Assembly (NCBI RefSeq): GCF_011634775.1
Contig: NZ_JAALXT010000002.1
Span: 372,001-436,000, forward strand
DNA length: 64,000 nt
DNA from: Thalassoroseus pseudoceratinae
GTDB lineage: Bacteria > Planctomycetota > Planctomycetia > Planctomycetales > Planctomycetaceae
Reading direction: 5' to 3'
Positions within the stretch are counted from its first letter, which is position 1; every line of letters starts with the position of its first letter. Below, piece by piece: positions 1 to 10,600 of this stretch. The notes beneath the pieces were generated by a model. The model was not told where the DNA came from and ran no database searches. It worked only from the letters and a program-made list of their open reading frames with translations. Position numbers and translations under genes: made by a program.

Positions 1-2
1 GT

Positions 3-1079
3 CGGGCCGGATTTCGACCTGAAGGGATTGTGTTGCTGGTTACGGACTCGCCGATTGAATTCGACATCAATGAAGAAACCACGACGATCGGACACGCCTG
101 GTTTGAGTTAAAGGATTCGATTTTTTCAAAGGAAGACCAGTGCCTGTCGATTGAGGATCCAGTCGAATTGATGCTTGATGAAATTGCGCTTAGCACGGAG
201 GCGCTGCGCGGGACTCCAGCATATTTTGCCAATCGATTGCCTATCGGCAGTGACAAGGAGCCGACGGCATCTTTGCTGGGACGTTCACTCGGCGCGTTCA
301 AGGCCCAATCAGAGTCGCGACTTCAGGAATTCACCGAACAGATCCAAAAGGCAATCGGGAAGCGAACAGAACTTTTGCTGGATGGCAAGACTGTCTCATG
401 GGCAGATGAACTTGCTTCATCCAATGGTGTGCCGGCCGTCATTTTCAAGAGTATCGGCGAAGAGTTGAGTTTTCAATCTGACGTTGGGAATTGGACTGTC
501 CTCCAATGGATCGAGTTCGCATTCAGGTGGGCGAAATCGCACCTGAAACTAGCTGATCGCATGTTTGACCGGTCAGCTGTAAAGAAGATTGTTGGGACAC
601 CAGAATCCGTTAACCCAATTCCTTCAGATGCAATTTCGACACTGGAAACGGTGTTTAACAAGTTTCTTGCGGGTTCCACGTTGGCGGACATAGAGGCTGC
701 TTGTCCTCCAGCGAAGAGAAGCAATTCACATTGCCACAGAGCCCGAGAACTGACCCAGCGAACAGCACTTGACGTCTCGTATCTCGTTGGTCTGTTTCCT
801 CAAATTCATCGGGCTTTGCAGGAACATGATTCGGTGGCTGAGCTGCAAGTGCCTACACCTCTTGCCGTCGCGAGTGCGTGTGCTCGGGACGGCCTTAGCT
901 CACCGGAGATGCTTGCACTCTCGATATTACTACACAGACGCTCACCCGAGATTACACGTTGTCGGGTACATCGCGAGTTTCACGCTATTGAGCCACATCT
1001 TACACCAGGTGATCTGGGCGAGAGCTTCGAGACTGTCAGCCAACGAGTGTTGCGCGCGCAGGAATCAGCGCGCGACTAA
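3..1079 (+). CDS. C-terminal part of a helicase-like protein (5' truncated by window)
   Basis: The reading frame is open to the left edge of the window, so the listed start is the window boundary and not a real start; an internal GTG at 30 also lies in frame. About 350 residues are visible. They are mostly helical and carry no catalytic motif. The tail near residues 290-345 (SSPEMLALSILLHRR, then a HREFHAIEPHL-like segment) resembles the C-terminal extension of some large bacterial DEAD/DEAH-box proteins. That match is from memory, and the helicase core itself would lie outside the window. The gene ends in TAA at 1077-1079 and no partner follows it. That this is coding is fairly secure; the product name is weak. 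Confidence 0.45.
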   Translation, partial: RAGFRPEGIVLLVTDSPIEFDINEETTTIGHAWFELKDSIFSKEDQCLSIEDPVELMLDEIALSTEALRGTPAYFANRLPIGSDKEPTASLLGRSLGAFKAQSESRLQEFTEQIQKAIGKRTELLLDGKTVSWADELASSNGVPAVIFKSIGEELSFQSDVGNWTVLQWIEFAFRWAKSHLKLADRMFDRSAVKKIVGTPESVNPIPSDAISTLETVFNKFLAGSTLADIEAACPPAKRSNSHCHRARELTQRTALDVSYLVGLFPQIHRALQEHDSVAELQVPTPLAVASACARDGLSSPEMLALSILLHRRSPEITRCRVHREFHAIEPHLTPGDLGESFETVSQRVLRAQESARD

Positions 1080-2405
1080 TATGGCTTTCTTCATTTTGAC
1101 AGTCGGAAAATCGGTTGGGCCGATTGTATTGCGTAGGGAAGATCGATCAGCTCAGTGACCAGAGGCTTTGCACGATTCGATGCACTAAACCCATCCAAAA
1201 CTGCACGAAATCGTGTAAACTGTGGAAAGAGTTTTGGTCGAAAAGCCTTGTTTTTACGGTGTTTGCAGCCTTCCACATCCGACCTACGGAACCGAAGGCC
1301 TGCGTTCCCAAAGCAGAAAAGCGGTGCATTCGATCTTATAGCCGAGTGCCATGCAAACGAGATCGAACCTCGAATCAGGGACCTATATCTCGGTGTCGCT
1401 GACGGGTTGCCCTCTGCACTTAGTCGTACCGAGCTTTGTCCAACAGTCGGTTGCACAATCGGCTCAGGATCAGCCCTCACCTGATAGCATTGATGTCTAC
1501 ACAAGTCATAAACCGTTTAAGAAAAAAACTTATGAACTAGTGTTTTGACGGTTCTTTTGTGCACTTCGGCCTGAGGGCTGCGGTTTCGCCTGGGTTTCAA
1601 ACTGTTGACAATTGGTTCAGTTTGTGCATTGAAGAAGATGTGTAGATACTAATGGCCTGATAGAAGGCAAACCTCCACCGAATATGCTGATGCCAGACCG
1701 CCGCCAAATTATTCACGAAGGATGATACACGACAAGAAACCACGGATGCTCGTGGCAACATTTCACGGCTCGCAGAAACTTGCCAACCAAGGTCACGTTT
1801 GCCTGCAAGCTCAATCTGTTAGAGTTCGATCAAAGACGATAGGCAGCAGATTCGCTCCTCATCTTTCAGTTTGGGTCCCCGGTCCTACAACGAAATTACC
1901 AATAAACAACGTTGCATTTGCTGGTAGTTTCAGTTTGTCTCTCGGCTGGGCTGGCCATGTCTCGCGACTGCAATGTGGACTTACAACAAACCAAGGGCGG
2001 TGAAGCCGTGGAGGAAGGTTGTGCGATCTAGTGACAACAATTGCTGCAACCATGCCTACAACCTCCAACAGTCATAAAGTCGCAAACTCGGTAAGCGTTG
2101 ATATTTGTGTTCGCTACCCCTCGGTCTCCGGAGACCCCGAGGTCGAGTTTTACAAACTGTCGTCAATACGGCAGTTCAGGCGACTCAATCGATTCTGGTT
2201 GCAGTACTGCTTTTAGGGGTAACCTAGCATCAGCAACATCGATCGAAATAGAATTACGCGATATCGGGAAGAAAGACGTCGGGACAAACGCCGATGTGTA
2301 GTTAATCTACTGCCGGATGGAGATGGGAAGTCGTCAAACCTGTGGCGTTCTCGTGATTGTTGAAGAAGATCAGTTAGCAGCTACGCCTTTCAACAAACAG
2401 CAAAC
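1080..2405. other. 1.3 kb intergenic stretch, no supported gene
   Basis: Short open frames occur on both strands, but none has a convincing start, a recognisable motif or a clear upstream signal. The only distinct element seen is the GGTCTCCGGAGACC palindrome near 2123. The stretch could hold decayed genes, small RNAs or the promoter of the leftward gene's neighbour; nothing specific can be supported. Confidence 0.5.
2123..2136. repeat. Intergenic palindrome GGTCTCCGGAGACC, copy 1
   Basis: This is a perfect 14-bp palindrome in non-coding DNA. The same 14-mer recurs at 11968-11981, also between genes, and both are preceded within about 20 bp by a GCTA-containing, C-rich stretch. It could be a dispersed repeat or a protein-binding site. 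Confidence 0.6.
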
Positions 2406-5400
2406 TCAAGGAAGCAATTCACCTTTGGCTCTCACTACTTGCCGCAAGTCCGACAGGCACTCTTCAATAGCTTGACGATCGGCACTGCCGCCACGAATGA
2501 ACGCCGGTCCCACCACACCAGACAGCCGCTCGTCGTTCAGCACGTCTCTAAGAGTGTCTTCCGAGGTGTCCAATTCAGCCGCTATCATATGTGAGGACAG
2601 TTTTTCGCGATAGTGACTTACGATGTAAACGGCAGTTGGGGAATCGTATGCGTTATGCGGTTGCGTGATAAGACAGCGTCGTTGCGCTTCGCGAATCAGG
2701 GAAATGTCTCTTGACCTTGCCTCAGCTAGGGAATCTTTGTCTGCATACAGTTTCCCAAGACCTTCCATTTCGGTACTTGAAAGACCAAGTGCCTCAGCGC
2801 CGAATGCTTGTAAATACGGCATGGTTTCGTCGAATTTTCCAATCGAATGAATCGGGGAGGATGAGTGGCAGTTAGACAAGCAATCCCGGCCAGCGATCAA
2901 TCTACCAAAAGTGCTTTGACGATGATGCAGTGTTCCCATCCGCACTTGGGGGCTGCTTTCTTGACCATACGCCTCTGTAGTAGCGTCAGCCCGCAAACCG
3001 TTTCGATCAGCGAGGAAGAATGCCTGCAGTCCATTCGGCAAATGAAAGTGAATTTTGCTGCCACTGTGTTTGAAGCAGATTTCTTCGTTGCCTGGCCCGA
3101 AGGGATATCGAAAAATATTGCCTCGCCCACTCCCATCGCGGAAGTCAAATGTCCGCCAATAGGCGCGACCATCCAATGTGATCTCGTGACGGTCGATGAT
3201 CCGATTCACCGTTGGTTTAAAGAACGTCGACCGGGAGATGCCTATCCGCAGGATGTCACCAACCTTGGGTTTCTGTGCTGCTCGAACGCTCGCTCCAATC
3301 CGGCGTTCCAGCTTCTTGACTGTTCGAGGCAATCTCAGCAACCTATAATACGCGGGCGGCTGAAGACATGCATGGAGAAACCAGTCAGCTGGCAAGATCG
3401 ATTTATTGCATCCGGTGTGCCGTTCGATCCCGTTCGTTGTCCAGCGAGCAATACCTCCGGGATCCGGGTGCATAGCGGCAACTTGATCCCAGCCTAATGC
3501 TGTCCATCCTAGCTTTCGCAGGTCCAACCTAAACACAGTTCGTCGGGCATCAATTATCCGAGGTACAAAGATCTCCGCCGAAGTCGATAAACTATTTACA
3601 CCAAATGTAAGCTCGTTGGCAAAGCTCTGCGCATCACTAAGGCGCAACGAATAGCCTTCTGAAAGACTGTTTCTGAGACCGACAACCCTATTCCGATACG
3701 TCAAATACCGCATATGCCTGCGGTCTTCGTTAGGACACGTTGAAAGATCCTCAAGGACCAACGCTGCTACAGCATTCGTAATGTTCTCCTTGCCATTTCG
3801 AATCATGCCTAAATCTGAAATGGCAACTGCACCTAGTGTTTGTCGCCTGTGAATATCTGTGGGCTCCACATATTCGTGCGGTGATCCATCGGAACCATTG
3901 TGGATTGTCCAACGGATATTTTCGTGATCGCCGTAGAAGCCTCCAGTCGGCAACCAGGCCGCAACAGATGCTTTATTAGCAAAGATCGCCAAGAGCTCTT
4001 GGTTCCATTCAGGGTCCCAAACTCGGACGACTCCGTCGGCCGAAATAGATGCAATATAATGTCCATCTGGTGACTTACAGAGATCATAGAACTGAATGTC
4101 GTCAGCATTTAATGTCACAATGGCGGGCTCGGCACCATTGCTAAAGTTGAAGCAGAACAATCCGCGTGATGTCCCAACGACTACCCTTGACTTAGTGATG
4201 AGCTTGTGGCACGTGATCTTTCCAAACGGGCTCTTGAAAGTACCAACTGTCTCAGAATCACGGAGAATCTTAAGCGTTTCGCCATCGTGCGTCACTTCAA
4301 AATCTTCGTTACCGGGAGGATGACAATAGGTTTTTCCAGGACTCGCTGGACGCAAAACAGGACCTTGAAACTCGAATTCCGTGTCGAAGGTTTCCGAGTT
4401 GATCGGACCTGGAACTTGTTGGTACTCCGTTGACCACGCGAGCGATGTCCCATCGTTGGACCACGCGATTGCCTTTGGGCCTTCGAATGCTGCAACAATT
4501 TCCCGCCAATCGCTTAAGTCCGGTTCCTGCGTAACGGCGATCCGGCCGTCGTTTGAAGCAATTGCAACGGTATTTGAGGAGCTAGATGTGGCGATAAAAT
4601 CAACGCTGGTGAGACGAACTGGTAACTGAACCCTTTTGGCTTCTAGCGTATTTAATGTTACTTGCCAGAGTCGTGCTTCACTGTCTGTGTGCCCACCAAC
4701 CAAGAACGAACCAGCTGTGCCACGTTCCGCGACCAACGTTCGAACGCTCAACAAACGACTTGCCTGACCGTCGCCAAGTGCTGCTGTTGCCTCAACACCA
4801 CCTTCGACTGTCCAACGGTGAAGATGCCCGTCAGCCGACACAATCAACGCCGAGTCGCCTTCCGGTGTCCAACACACACTCGAAATGGCACCTTCTTCTG
4901 GTCTGAAAATTTCCTCAATATCATTCGTATCGCTACGCCACAAACTACAGCTACCGTTTTGCAATACGGCTAGCACGCGATCACCGTCATGGGTGACGGT
5001 AACATCCGTAGGCGTGGCACCGAGCTGGGGGGACGTTGCCAAGAGACCGCCTTCGCTTACACTCCATAGCCTTAATGTTCGATCATAGGAAGCCGATGCC
5101 AGCACTCGACCATCTTTCGAAAGCTCGATGTCAGTGACAGTATCCTGGTGGCCACGAAGGACGGATCGTATACGATTCTCCATCGGCTCGATCAACAGTA
5201 TCAACCCCCAGTTCGATGAGTTACCTTGATATCCGTTAAAGTCAGGCACGAAATTAGATCCCCAACCGGCGAGCCAACCGAGCGCGGTCAACCCTCCTTC
5301 GGTGGAATCCGATGTGAAAGTTAGTCCACGTCCAAAAGGACCAGACGGGGGACGCATCATGGCAATTAGATCACCCTCACATGACCAGCAACGCACTCGC

Positions 5401-5618
5401 TTATCCAAAGCCGAAGTCACAAGCATCGTGCCATTTGCATCATGCTCGACGACGGAAATACCCGTTAGCCGGCCGCGGTGTAGCGGAAAATCAAACGAGA
5501 CACGTGGGTGAAGTTGCGGAATTTCCGCAGCATAACCTCCGGCCGACACGGAGTTAAGAATTATTATGCAAAGGCAAACGAACAGGCAGGCAGAGCGAAT
5601 CGTTCGTAGATCTTTCAT
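2406..5618 (-). CDS. Exported WD40 beta-propeller protein with a CxxxCH-containing C-terminal domain
   Basis: The 1070-residue protein starts with a signal peptide (hydrophobic residues about 10-25, ending near A-x-A). Residues about 45-560 form degenerate WD40 repeats, with blades ending LRLWS, LHRWT and VRVWD. A segment near 540-575 (AAWLPTGGFYGD) resembles the WTPEGYY-type strap seen after such propellers. Residues about 590-1060 match a planctomycete-style domain marked by FRLDLR, HLPNGLQAFFLADRNG and then C913-L-S-N-C917-H918. In relatives I recall, the equivalent site is a CxxCH-like haem motif; here the spacing is CxxxCH, so haem attachment is uncertain. A periplasmic redox or scaffold role is inferred. 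It lies 5 bp downstream of the membrane-protein gene at 5624-6331, so co-transcription is likely. Confidence 0.75.
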   Translation of the reverse strand: MKDLRTIRSACLFVCLCIIILNSVSAGGYAAEIPQLHPRVSFDFPLHRGRLTGISVVEHDANGTMLVTSALDKRVRCWSCEGDLIAMMRPPSGPFGRGLTFTSDSTEGGLTALGWLAGWGSNFVPDFNGYQGNSSNWGLILLIEPMENRIRSVLRGHQDTVTDIELSKDGRVLASASYDRTLRLWSVSEGGLLATSPQLGATPTDVTVTHDGDRVLAVLQNGSCSLWRSDTNDIEEIFRPEEGAISSVCWTPEGDSALIVSADGHLHRWTVEGGVEATAALGDGQASRLLSVRTLVAERGTAGSFLVGGHTDSEARLWQVTLNTLEAKRVQLPVRLTSVDFIATSSSSNTVAIASNDGRIAVTQEPDLSDWREIVAAFEGPKAIAWSNDGTSLAWSTEYQQVPGPINSETFDTEFEFQGPVLRPASPGKTYCHPPGNEDFEVTHDGETLKILRDSETVGTFKSPFGKITCHKLITKSRVVVGTSRGLFCFNFSNGAEPAIVTLNADDIQFYDLCKSPDGHYIASISADGVVRVWDPEWNQELLAIFANKASVAAWLPTGGFYGDHENIRWTIHNGSDGSPHEYVEPTDIHRRQTLGAVAISDLGMIRNGKENITNAVAALVLEDLSTCPNEDRRHMRYLTYRNRVVGLRNSLSEGYSLRLSDAQSFANELTFGVNSLSTSAEIFVPRIIDARRTVFRLDLRKLGWTALGWDQVAAMHPDPGGIARWTTNGIERHTGCNKSILPADWFLHACLQPPAYYRLLRLPRTVKKLERRIGASVRAAQKPKVGDILRIGISRSTFFKPTVNRIIDRHEITLDGRAYWRTFDFRDGSGRGNIFRYPFGPGNEEICFKHSGSKIHFHLPNGLQAFFLADRNGLRADATTEAYGQESSPQVRMGTLHHRQSTFGRLIAGRDCLSNCHSSSPIHSIGKFDETMPYLQAFGAEALGLSSTEMEGLGKLYADKDSLAEARSRDISLIREAQRRCLITQPHNAYDSPTAVYIVSHYREKLSSHMIAAELDTSEDTLRDVLNDERLSGVVGPAFIRGGSADRQAIEECLSDLRQVVRAKGELLP

Positions 5619-5623
5619 TGTGA

Positions 5624-6331
5624 CTAAGATAGACTTTCTGCAACGTTGTTGAACTCACTGACGATCGAACTGATGAGTCTTGTCAGACTTGTCTTGGCTT
5701 CACTGACAGTCACGAATTCTTCTTCCACGTCCGCGAGTTGGTCATCTATTTGTGCAGACCACGCATGGCACAGTTCACGAATTTGCCCAGCTATTTCAGG
5801 TGGAAGTGGCTCCAACTCGGAGAATAGAAGTGTTGTGCAACCAAGCCGAAATTCCGCCAATCGGCGCCCAATGTCAGAACGTGACGTCGTGTCCGCCTCA
5901 ATCTTCTGCCAATCCCGTTCAAGGACACTTGCAAGATTGCGCAAGTACTGGGCTGGTGAAGTCTCTTGAGAAAACACATTAGGTTTAATCCAGCCCCACG
6001 GCTTCGCAACACTGATCTGTTCCGATTGCATTTGCACTTTCGCCGAAAGGTCGGAGACATTGCTTGCACGCCACATAGACAATGCCGTGACGCCGCCGAA
6101 AAGTGCTACCGAAACGGCCCACAGGATAGGCGTACCAGCACGCCAAAACCGTGCAATTCTCTCTGCAATGTGCAGCTCGCGAACTGAAGCGAGGTAACTC
6201 GAAACCTCCGGATTGCTCGAATGAATCTCCTCAAACTTCCGTACCTCTTCTGATCGCAACCCCTCTTCGCTGATAAGATCGACGTACGCCATCAGTATTT
6301 CGTCCACAGGTTCAGTCGCACCACCAGACAT
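5624..6331 (-). CDS. Single-pass membrane protein, anti-sigma-like layout
   Basis: This is a 235-residue protein of unknown function. Residues 1-60 are acidic and helical (DEILMAYVDLISEEGL, then SEEVRKFEEI), reminiscent of the cytoplasmic N-terminus of planctomycete anti-sigma-like proteins but without a zinc-binding HxxxCxxC. One transmembrane helix lies around residues 70-88 (PILWAVSVALFGGVTAL). The rest (about 90-235) is predicted helical and probably periplasmic, with no motif I recognise. The stop codon is 5 bp before the WD40 gene start, so the two are probably translated from one transcript and may act together at the membrane. Assignment as an anti-sigma factor is only an analogy; no sigma gene is adjacent. 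Confidence 0.65.
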   Translation of the reverse strand: MSGGATEPVDEILMAYVDLISEEGLRSEEVRKFEEIHSSNPEVSSYLASVRELHIAERIARFWRAGTPILWAVSVALFGGVTALSMWRASNVSDLSAKVQMQSEQISVAKPWGWIKPNVFSQETSPAQYLRNLASVLERDWQKIEADTTSRSDIGRRLAEFRLGCTTLLFSELEPLPPEIAGQIRELCHAWSAQIDDQLADVEEEFVTVSEAKTSLTRLISSIVSEFNNVAESLS

Positions 6332-6556
6332 GAAATATTCACCTCAATCTCAAGACGTCCGTCGAACTGCAGGCCAACGGCCGTTTCACTACATCGCTCT
6401 GTTTGGGCACTCCAAAGATTCCGTTGAGGAAGAGTTCACGCAAAGTTGGGATTTCTCTCACAGCAGCACCCATAGTCAAAGCTTTCACGAGCGAAACAAA
6501 CGACACTTTCGCTAACGATGCCATCGGATGGCGAAACCAAATTATTCGACGCGCCA

Positions 6557-6970
6557 TCAGTCACTTGTCAGAGATACCAAGAATTCTACGACCCGTTTGT
6601 GAGAAACCGATCTCAGCACCTTTCGAAGCGGACCGCTGATGTAACCGTGCTTTACACCACCGATCTTTCCCTTCTCCAAGTCCAATAAAAGTATTACGAG
6701 AATCTCAGATTCGCGCGAAAGCTTCCTCGGCTCTTTAAGAACACGATACGCGGCGGCAATTCCAACAAGAACGCTGATACCCATAACGATTACACCAAAC
6801 AGCCAGATGTCGGATGAGTTGGCTCCCCGCAAGGCGGCCAGGAAGAACATCAAGCTAATGATGAGGAACGCCCCAGCTCCTTGAGCTGACGCGGGAAAAT
6901 AATCTAGCAACTTCGTAAACAAGGAGTCCTCTGTCCGCTCCTCGCCACTAGCATCCTCGGCCACGGCCAA
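6557..6970 (-). CDS. Small two-helix membrane protein
   Basis: The 137-residue protein has a short acidic N-terminus and two clear transmembrane helices: residues about 32-50 (GAFLIISLMFFLAAL) and 58-78 (FGVIVMGISVLVGIAAAY). A basic, probably cytoplasmic tail follows with no recognised motif. It sits between a secreted protein gene and the single-pass membrane protein gene on the same strand, with gaps of 68 and 225 bp. I do not recognise a family. Membership in the nuclease-protease operon is inferred from strand and spacing. Confidence 0.6.
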   Translation of the reverse strand: MAVAEDASGEERTEDSLFTKLLDYFPASAQGAGAFLIISLMFFLAALRGANSSDIWLFGVIVMGISVLVGIAAAYRVLKEPRKLSRESEILVILLLDLEKGKIGGVKHGYISGPLRKVLRSVSHKRVVEFLVSLTSD

Positions 6971-7038
6971 CCTCGTAAGTCAACTGAAGAGTTATGAACT
7001 TGAACACACTGTTGGGTCATACACCCCTAAACATTAAA

Positions 7039-7584
7039 CTAACGCCTCTGCCGTTGCAACTCCGGGCTGGCCTGCCCCCGGAATAGTAGTGCGGATATTA
7101 TGCGAGTCGATTGCCGATGAATTTGGCAAGGAGGGCCTTTGCATGCACTGTCTCGCGAAAGGGGCATGAGGTTTCGCATACACCCTGCATTACCAAAACA
7201 GACTTCCGCCTTTGATTCGGGAATCTTGACTTTCGGGTGTTTGGCGGGACCGACGAATGAAGCAGTAGCGGTTGCCTCAACATCCCCGAGCTTCTTGTTG
7301 ATCTCAATTGTTTCGTCAATTGTGATAGATTCCCCAAAGGGTAGCTTGATCTTTTTGCGAATTGGAATGGTTTCGCGAATGCGCACTTCATCCTTCCCAC
7401 TGGCCGAAAACGTCCTTTCATTGAACTCCTTGATCGCCGCATCTTGCAGAAGAGCTGACAGAGTGCTCCTGTTCTCTTCCGACGCATTTGGACCGAGTTT
7501 CACTGCTGGCGTTTCTTGTGCCCAAATCTGACTGACGCTGACGGCAATCGCAAGCAACATAGAAACAGTTGTTTTTCCTTGCAT
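7039..7584 (-). CDS. Secreted protein of unknown function
   Basis: The ATG at 7584 is preferred because it places a normal signal peptide at the N-terminus (basic MQGK, then a hydrophobic run ending in WAQ). An upstream TTG at 7623 is in frame but would bury the signal. The mature part has a charged middle with alternating I/K/E residues (residues about 65-105), suggesting beta strands, and a C-terminal stretch with four Cys residues that could form disulfides after export. No family recognised. It lies 69 bp downstream of the nuclease-protease fusion gene, so it is the first small gene of that operon. Confidence 0.55.
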   Translation of the reverse strand: MQGKTTVSMLLAIAVSVSQIWAQETPAVKLGPNASEENRSTLSALLQDAAIKEFNERTFSASGKDEVRIRETIPIRKKIKLPFGESITIDETIEINKKLGDVEATATASFVGPAKHPKVKIPESKAEVCFGNAGCMRNLMPLSRDSACKGPPCQIHRQSTRIISALLFRGQASPELQRQRR

Positions 7585-7653
7585 AGCCCATCTCCGGATC
7601 GGATAAACGCGTTTCAAACGCAAGTTTTCGTTATCGTACAGTGTTAGAAAAGA

Positions 7654-10600
7654 TTACCCACCGTCGTTGTCGCGGACCTCGTCGGGGAACTTGAACAGAC
7701 CAGCTCTGGCTTCCACATCTGCGACTTTTACGCGACGAGTTTTCCATATACTCGGCAAGTCGAATTCCAAAGGTACGTCTGACAAGTCTTGCTCAAGTAT
7801 GAATGCAAACGATTCGATCCCGTTTCCGTTGCGGGCAACGATGACCTTCCAATAGGCCGCAGGAATCTGGATCAGAACCTCACCAGAACTATCGAGACCA
7901 CGAAAAAGTTCGTCGGCGTCGGCGAGAATTGGACCGGAAAAGACGCATAATTTCTCGTCCTCCGCCTGCTCAAGCACGACTTCTTCAAGTTCGCCCCACA
8001 AACCGTGGAAGCCGAAGATGGCTCGATTGAATTTGGCGACTTGCGGCGAGCAGTTGGTAGTGTGAAAAGTGTCGCCGTTTGCTCGGCGAACTTCGTCGTA
8101 GTCACTTCCCCAGCCGACGTCCGCCCGCATTGTTAGGTGACCTTTGTCAAAAGCAGTCCCGTCATTCTCGAAAAAACGATCCGGTAGCTGATGCGATGAC
8201 GAGATTCGCGGGTCTTCAAACCATCTCTCTCGGTCATTTCGTCCGAGGCCGCCAAGTCCTTTTCGGCTGTAGTTTTTCCCCAGCTCTGGTCGTTTTGCGG
8301 TCGGCGAAGCATCTACGTTCGCGGCAGTGAAGATCGCTAACCGACGCTGCTTGTGCATGACGACCGAAAAGTGTTCGTAGGTCAGCAGATACTTCGGGCT
8401 CGTTGTATCTGTCCGAGGAGCTGCAATGCTTGCCGCGTCAGTCACCAGTGGCATCCGAATACGACGACCAAGGAACTCGTCGTCGTAGCCTTCGCGATTG
8501 TCATACGGAAGTTCATGGAACGGTTCGACGAATCGCTCCACAGCGGCACCGACACCGTCGCTAGAAATCGTGACCGGAACATTCGATGGCGATGGCTCTG
8601 TTTCCAGCCGATCAATAATGCGGGCTGACGTTTCACTGCCGGCATCCGCAGCTTGTTCGAGCCGCTTGTAGATTTCGCTGACTCTGATTCCTCGATTGGC
8701 TACATATTCGCAGGTGTTGTAGTAGTCAGGAACGCTGCGATGATGAAGTGCAACTGGGAACCACTGGTCATTGACGACGGGTGAACCCGATGATCCACGA
8801 TTCGTATCTGCATAGTAGTATATAAAGGCATCTTTGCGTCCGACCACGGTGCTTTCTCGTATCGCGATCTGTTTTGGGAGCCCTTCAGGATGTTGAATGA
8901 TTGAGACTTCCTCACCTTTCAAGGCCTTACCACTTTCACGGACTAGTCGCATGCGCCCGTAATCGTCAATCTTCGTACCACGGCTCCCGACCGAAGCGAC
9001 AGACACGAAGGTAAAATCGAGTTCTTTGTCGGTCAGGAACAAATCATCGGTTAGGTCAAACCGTTCGGAAGTCTTCAAGCGATTGTCGGCATCGTATTCG
9101 TAGTCAAACAAAATGTAGCTTCCAGAACATGCGCGATCCTGAGTTCCGATCACATGGTTGTTCGTCAACAGGAGCCCTGGACCAACCAGAAACCCTGAGC
9201 CTGTGCCTGCGGGGATACCGTACTCAGTGAAGATCGACATTCTGCCAACGGTTCTCGCAGCGCGCTCGCCACGTGACAAAAAATTAATCTGTTCGAGGTT
9301 TGAGCGTCCGATGATCCTCTCTTGAAAAAACAAGTCACTCTCGGGTAAGAGTTCGAGCCGAGTCTGAACGCGACTGTTAGGCTCTTCCTGTTCATACTGT
9401 CGCCGCACTTCAACGAAGTCGTTGTACGACCGAAGTGTTTGAGGGTCTTTGCGAAGGTGAGCTTGCCAGACTGCCAGCGATGTACAAGGCGGTAACTTGC
9501 GCAACTGATCGTCAGTGCGTGAATCGGATGTGACGACTTCAGAGCCAATTCCCGAGTACGGCATGCAGCAACGTTCAAGCACGTTGTCACGAACCGCTCG
9601 AACAATTGCGCATGTCCTGTACGGAGTATCGGCTTCAGGATTAGCATGCAACGTATCTGATGGGATGTCCTTCCTCGATATATCGCTTGGAACTGAAATA
9701 GGTGCCGGCGGCAGCATCGGACCTACTTTCGATCGTCCAGAGTCGATAATAGCTTCGTCAACGAGTCCCCCATTCGACTGTTCATACGCGTGTACGTGGG
9801 ACGGCATGCCGATCGGACGACTTCTCGCAACGAACTGATTTGTTACCGCCAGCGGAAGACTTGCCGTCGTGCTGGAAAATACCGGGACAGAAATGGTTGC
9901 GGCGACTTCGTGCGTCGGGTACTCTGCCGCCATCGACTCATCAAAGGACGAGTCCTTTCCAAAGTGATCCGCGATGCGTTGCGCGAACAACTGTGCAACT
10001 TTCTTGTAACCTGTGTCCTTTGGGTGGAGTTCATCGAACCAACTGTTAAGTGACTTTCCAACAGTGCCACGACAATCGACGTGCACGACTCTTCCTGATG
10101 ACGCCGCGGCCAGTGTCTTTTGTGTGTCATTGAATTCATCAATCAGAATTTTGATCACATCCGGCCACAATTCCTTCGGCACGCCTCGCGACGCAAGAGG
10201 CCCACCAAGCCATTTACCGTCCACACGGGGAATCGCGTAGTCATATCCGTGACAGAATGTGACCACGCTTGAAAATCGAGTTGCGACCGCGTGGAAGATG
10301 CCCGCGTATGTCGATCGCAACTCTTCACGAAATTCATTCCACCGACTACGTTGCAACAACGCCTGAGCATCCATCCCATCCCGGTAAGGCTTGAGATACC
10401 CGGCAAGCCGTCCGCTGTGCAGCATGTCGTTTCCACCACCACTTAGAAGAAAAACGTCAGCCTCTTCATTCTCAATCGCGTTCAGGTATTCGCCCTCAGC
10501 GGCCATATTGGTCAACAAATCACCCGCTGCACCGAGCGAAAGAATCAAATGATCTTTGAGCAGTACATCTATGACATCATCCAGCCGGACAGGGTATTGG

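Noticed and set aside
1091-1504. 137-residue minus-strand and 109-residue plus-strand frames
   Set aside because: The two overlap on opposite strands and neither has a motif, signal peptide or upstream signal.
2865-3497. 210-residue plus-strand frame
   Set aside because: It is antisense to the WD40 gene's C-terminal domain, which has recognisable landmarks.
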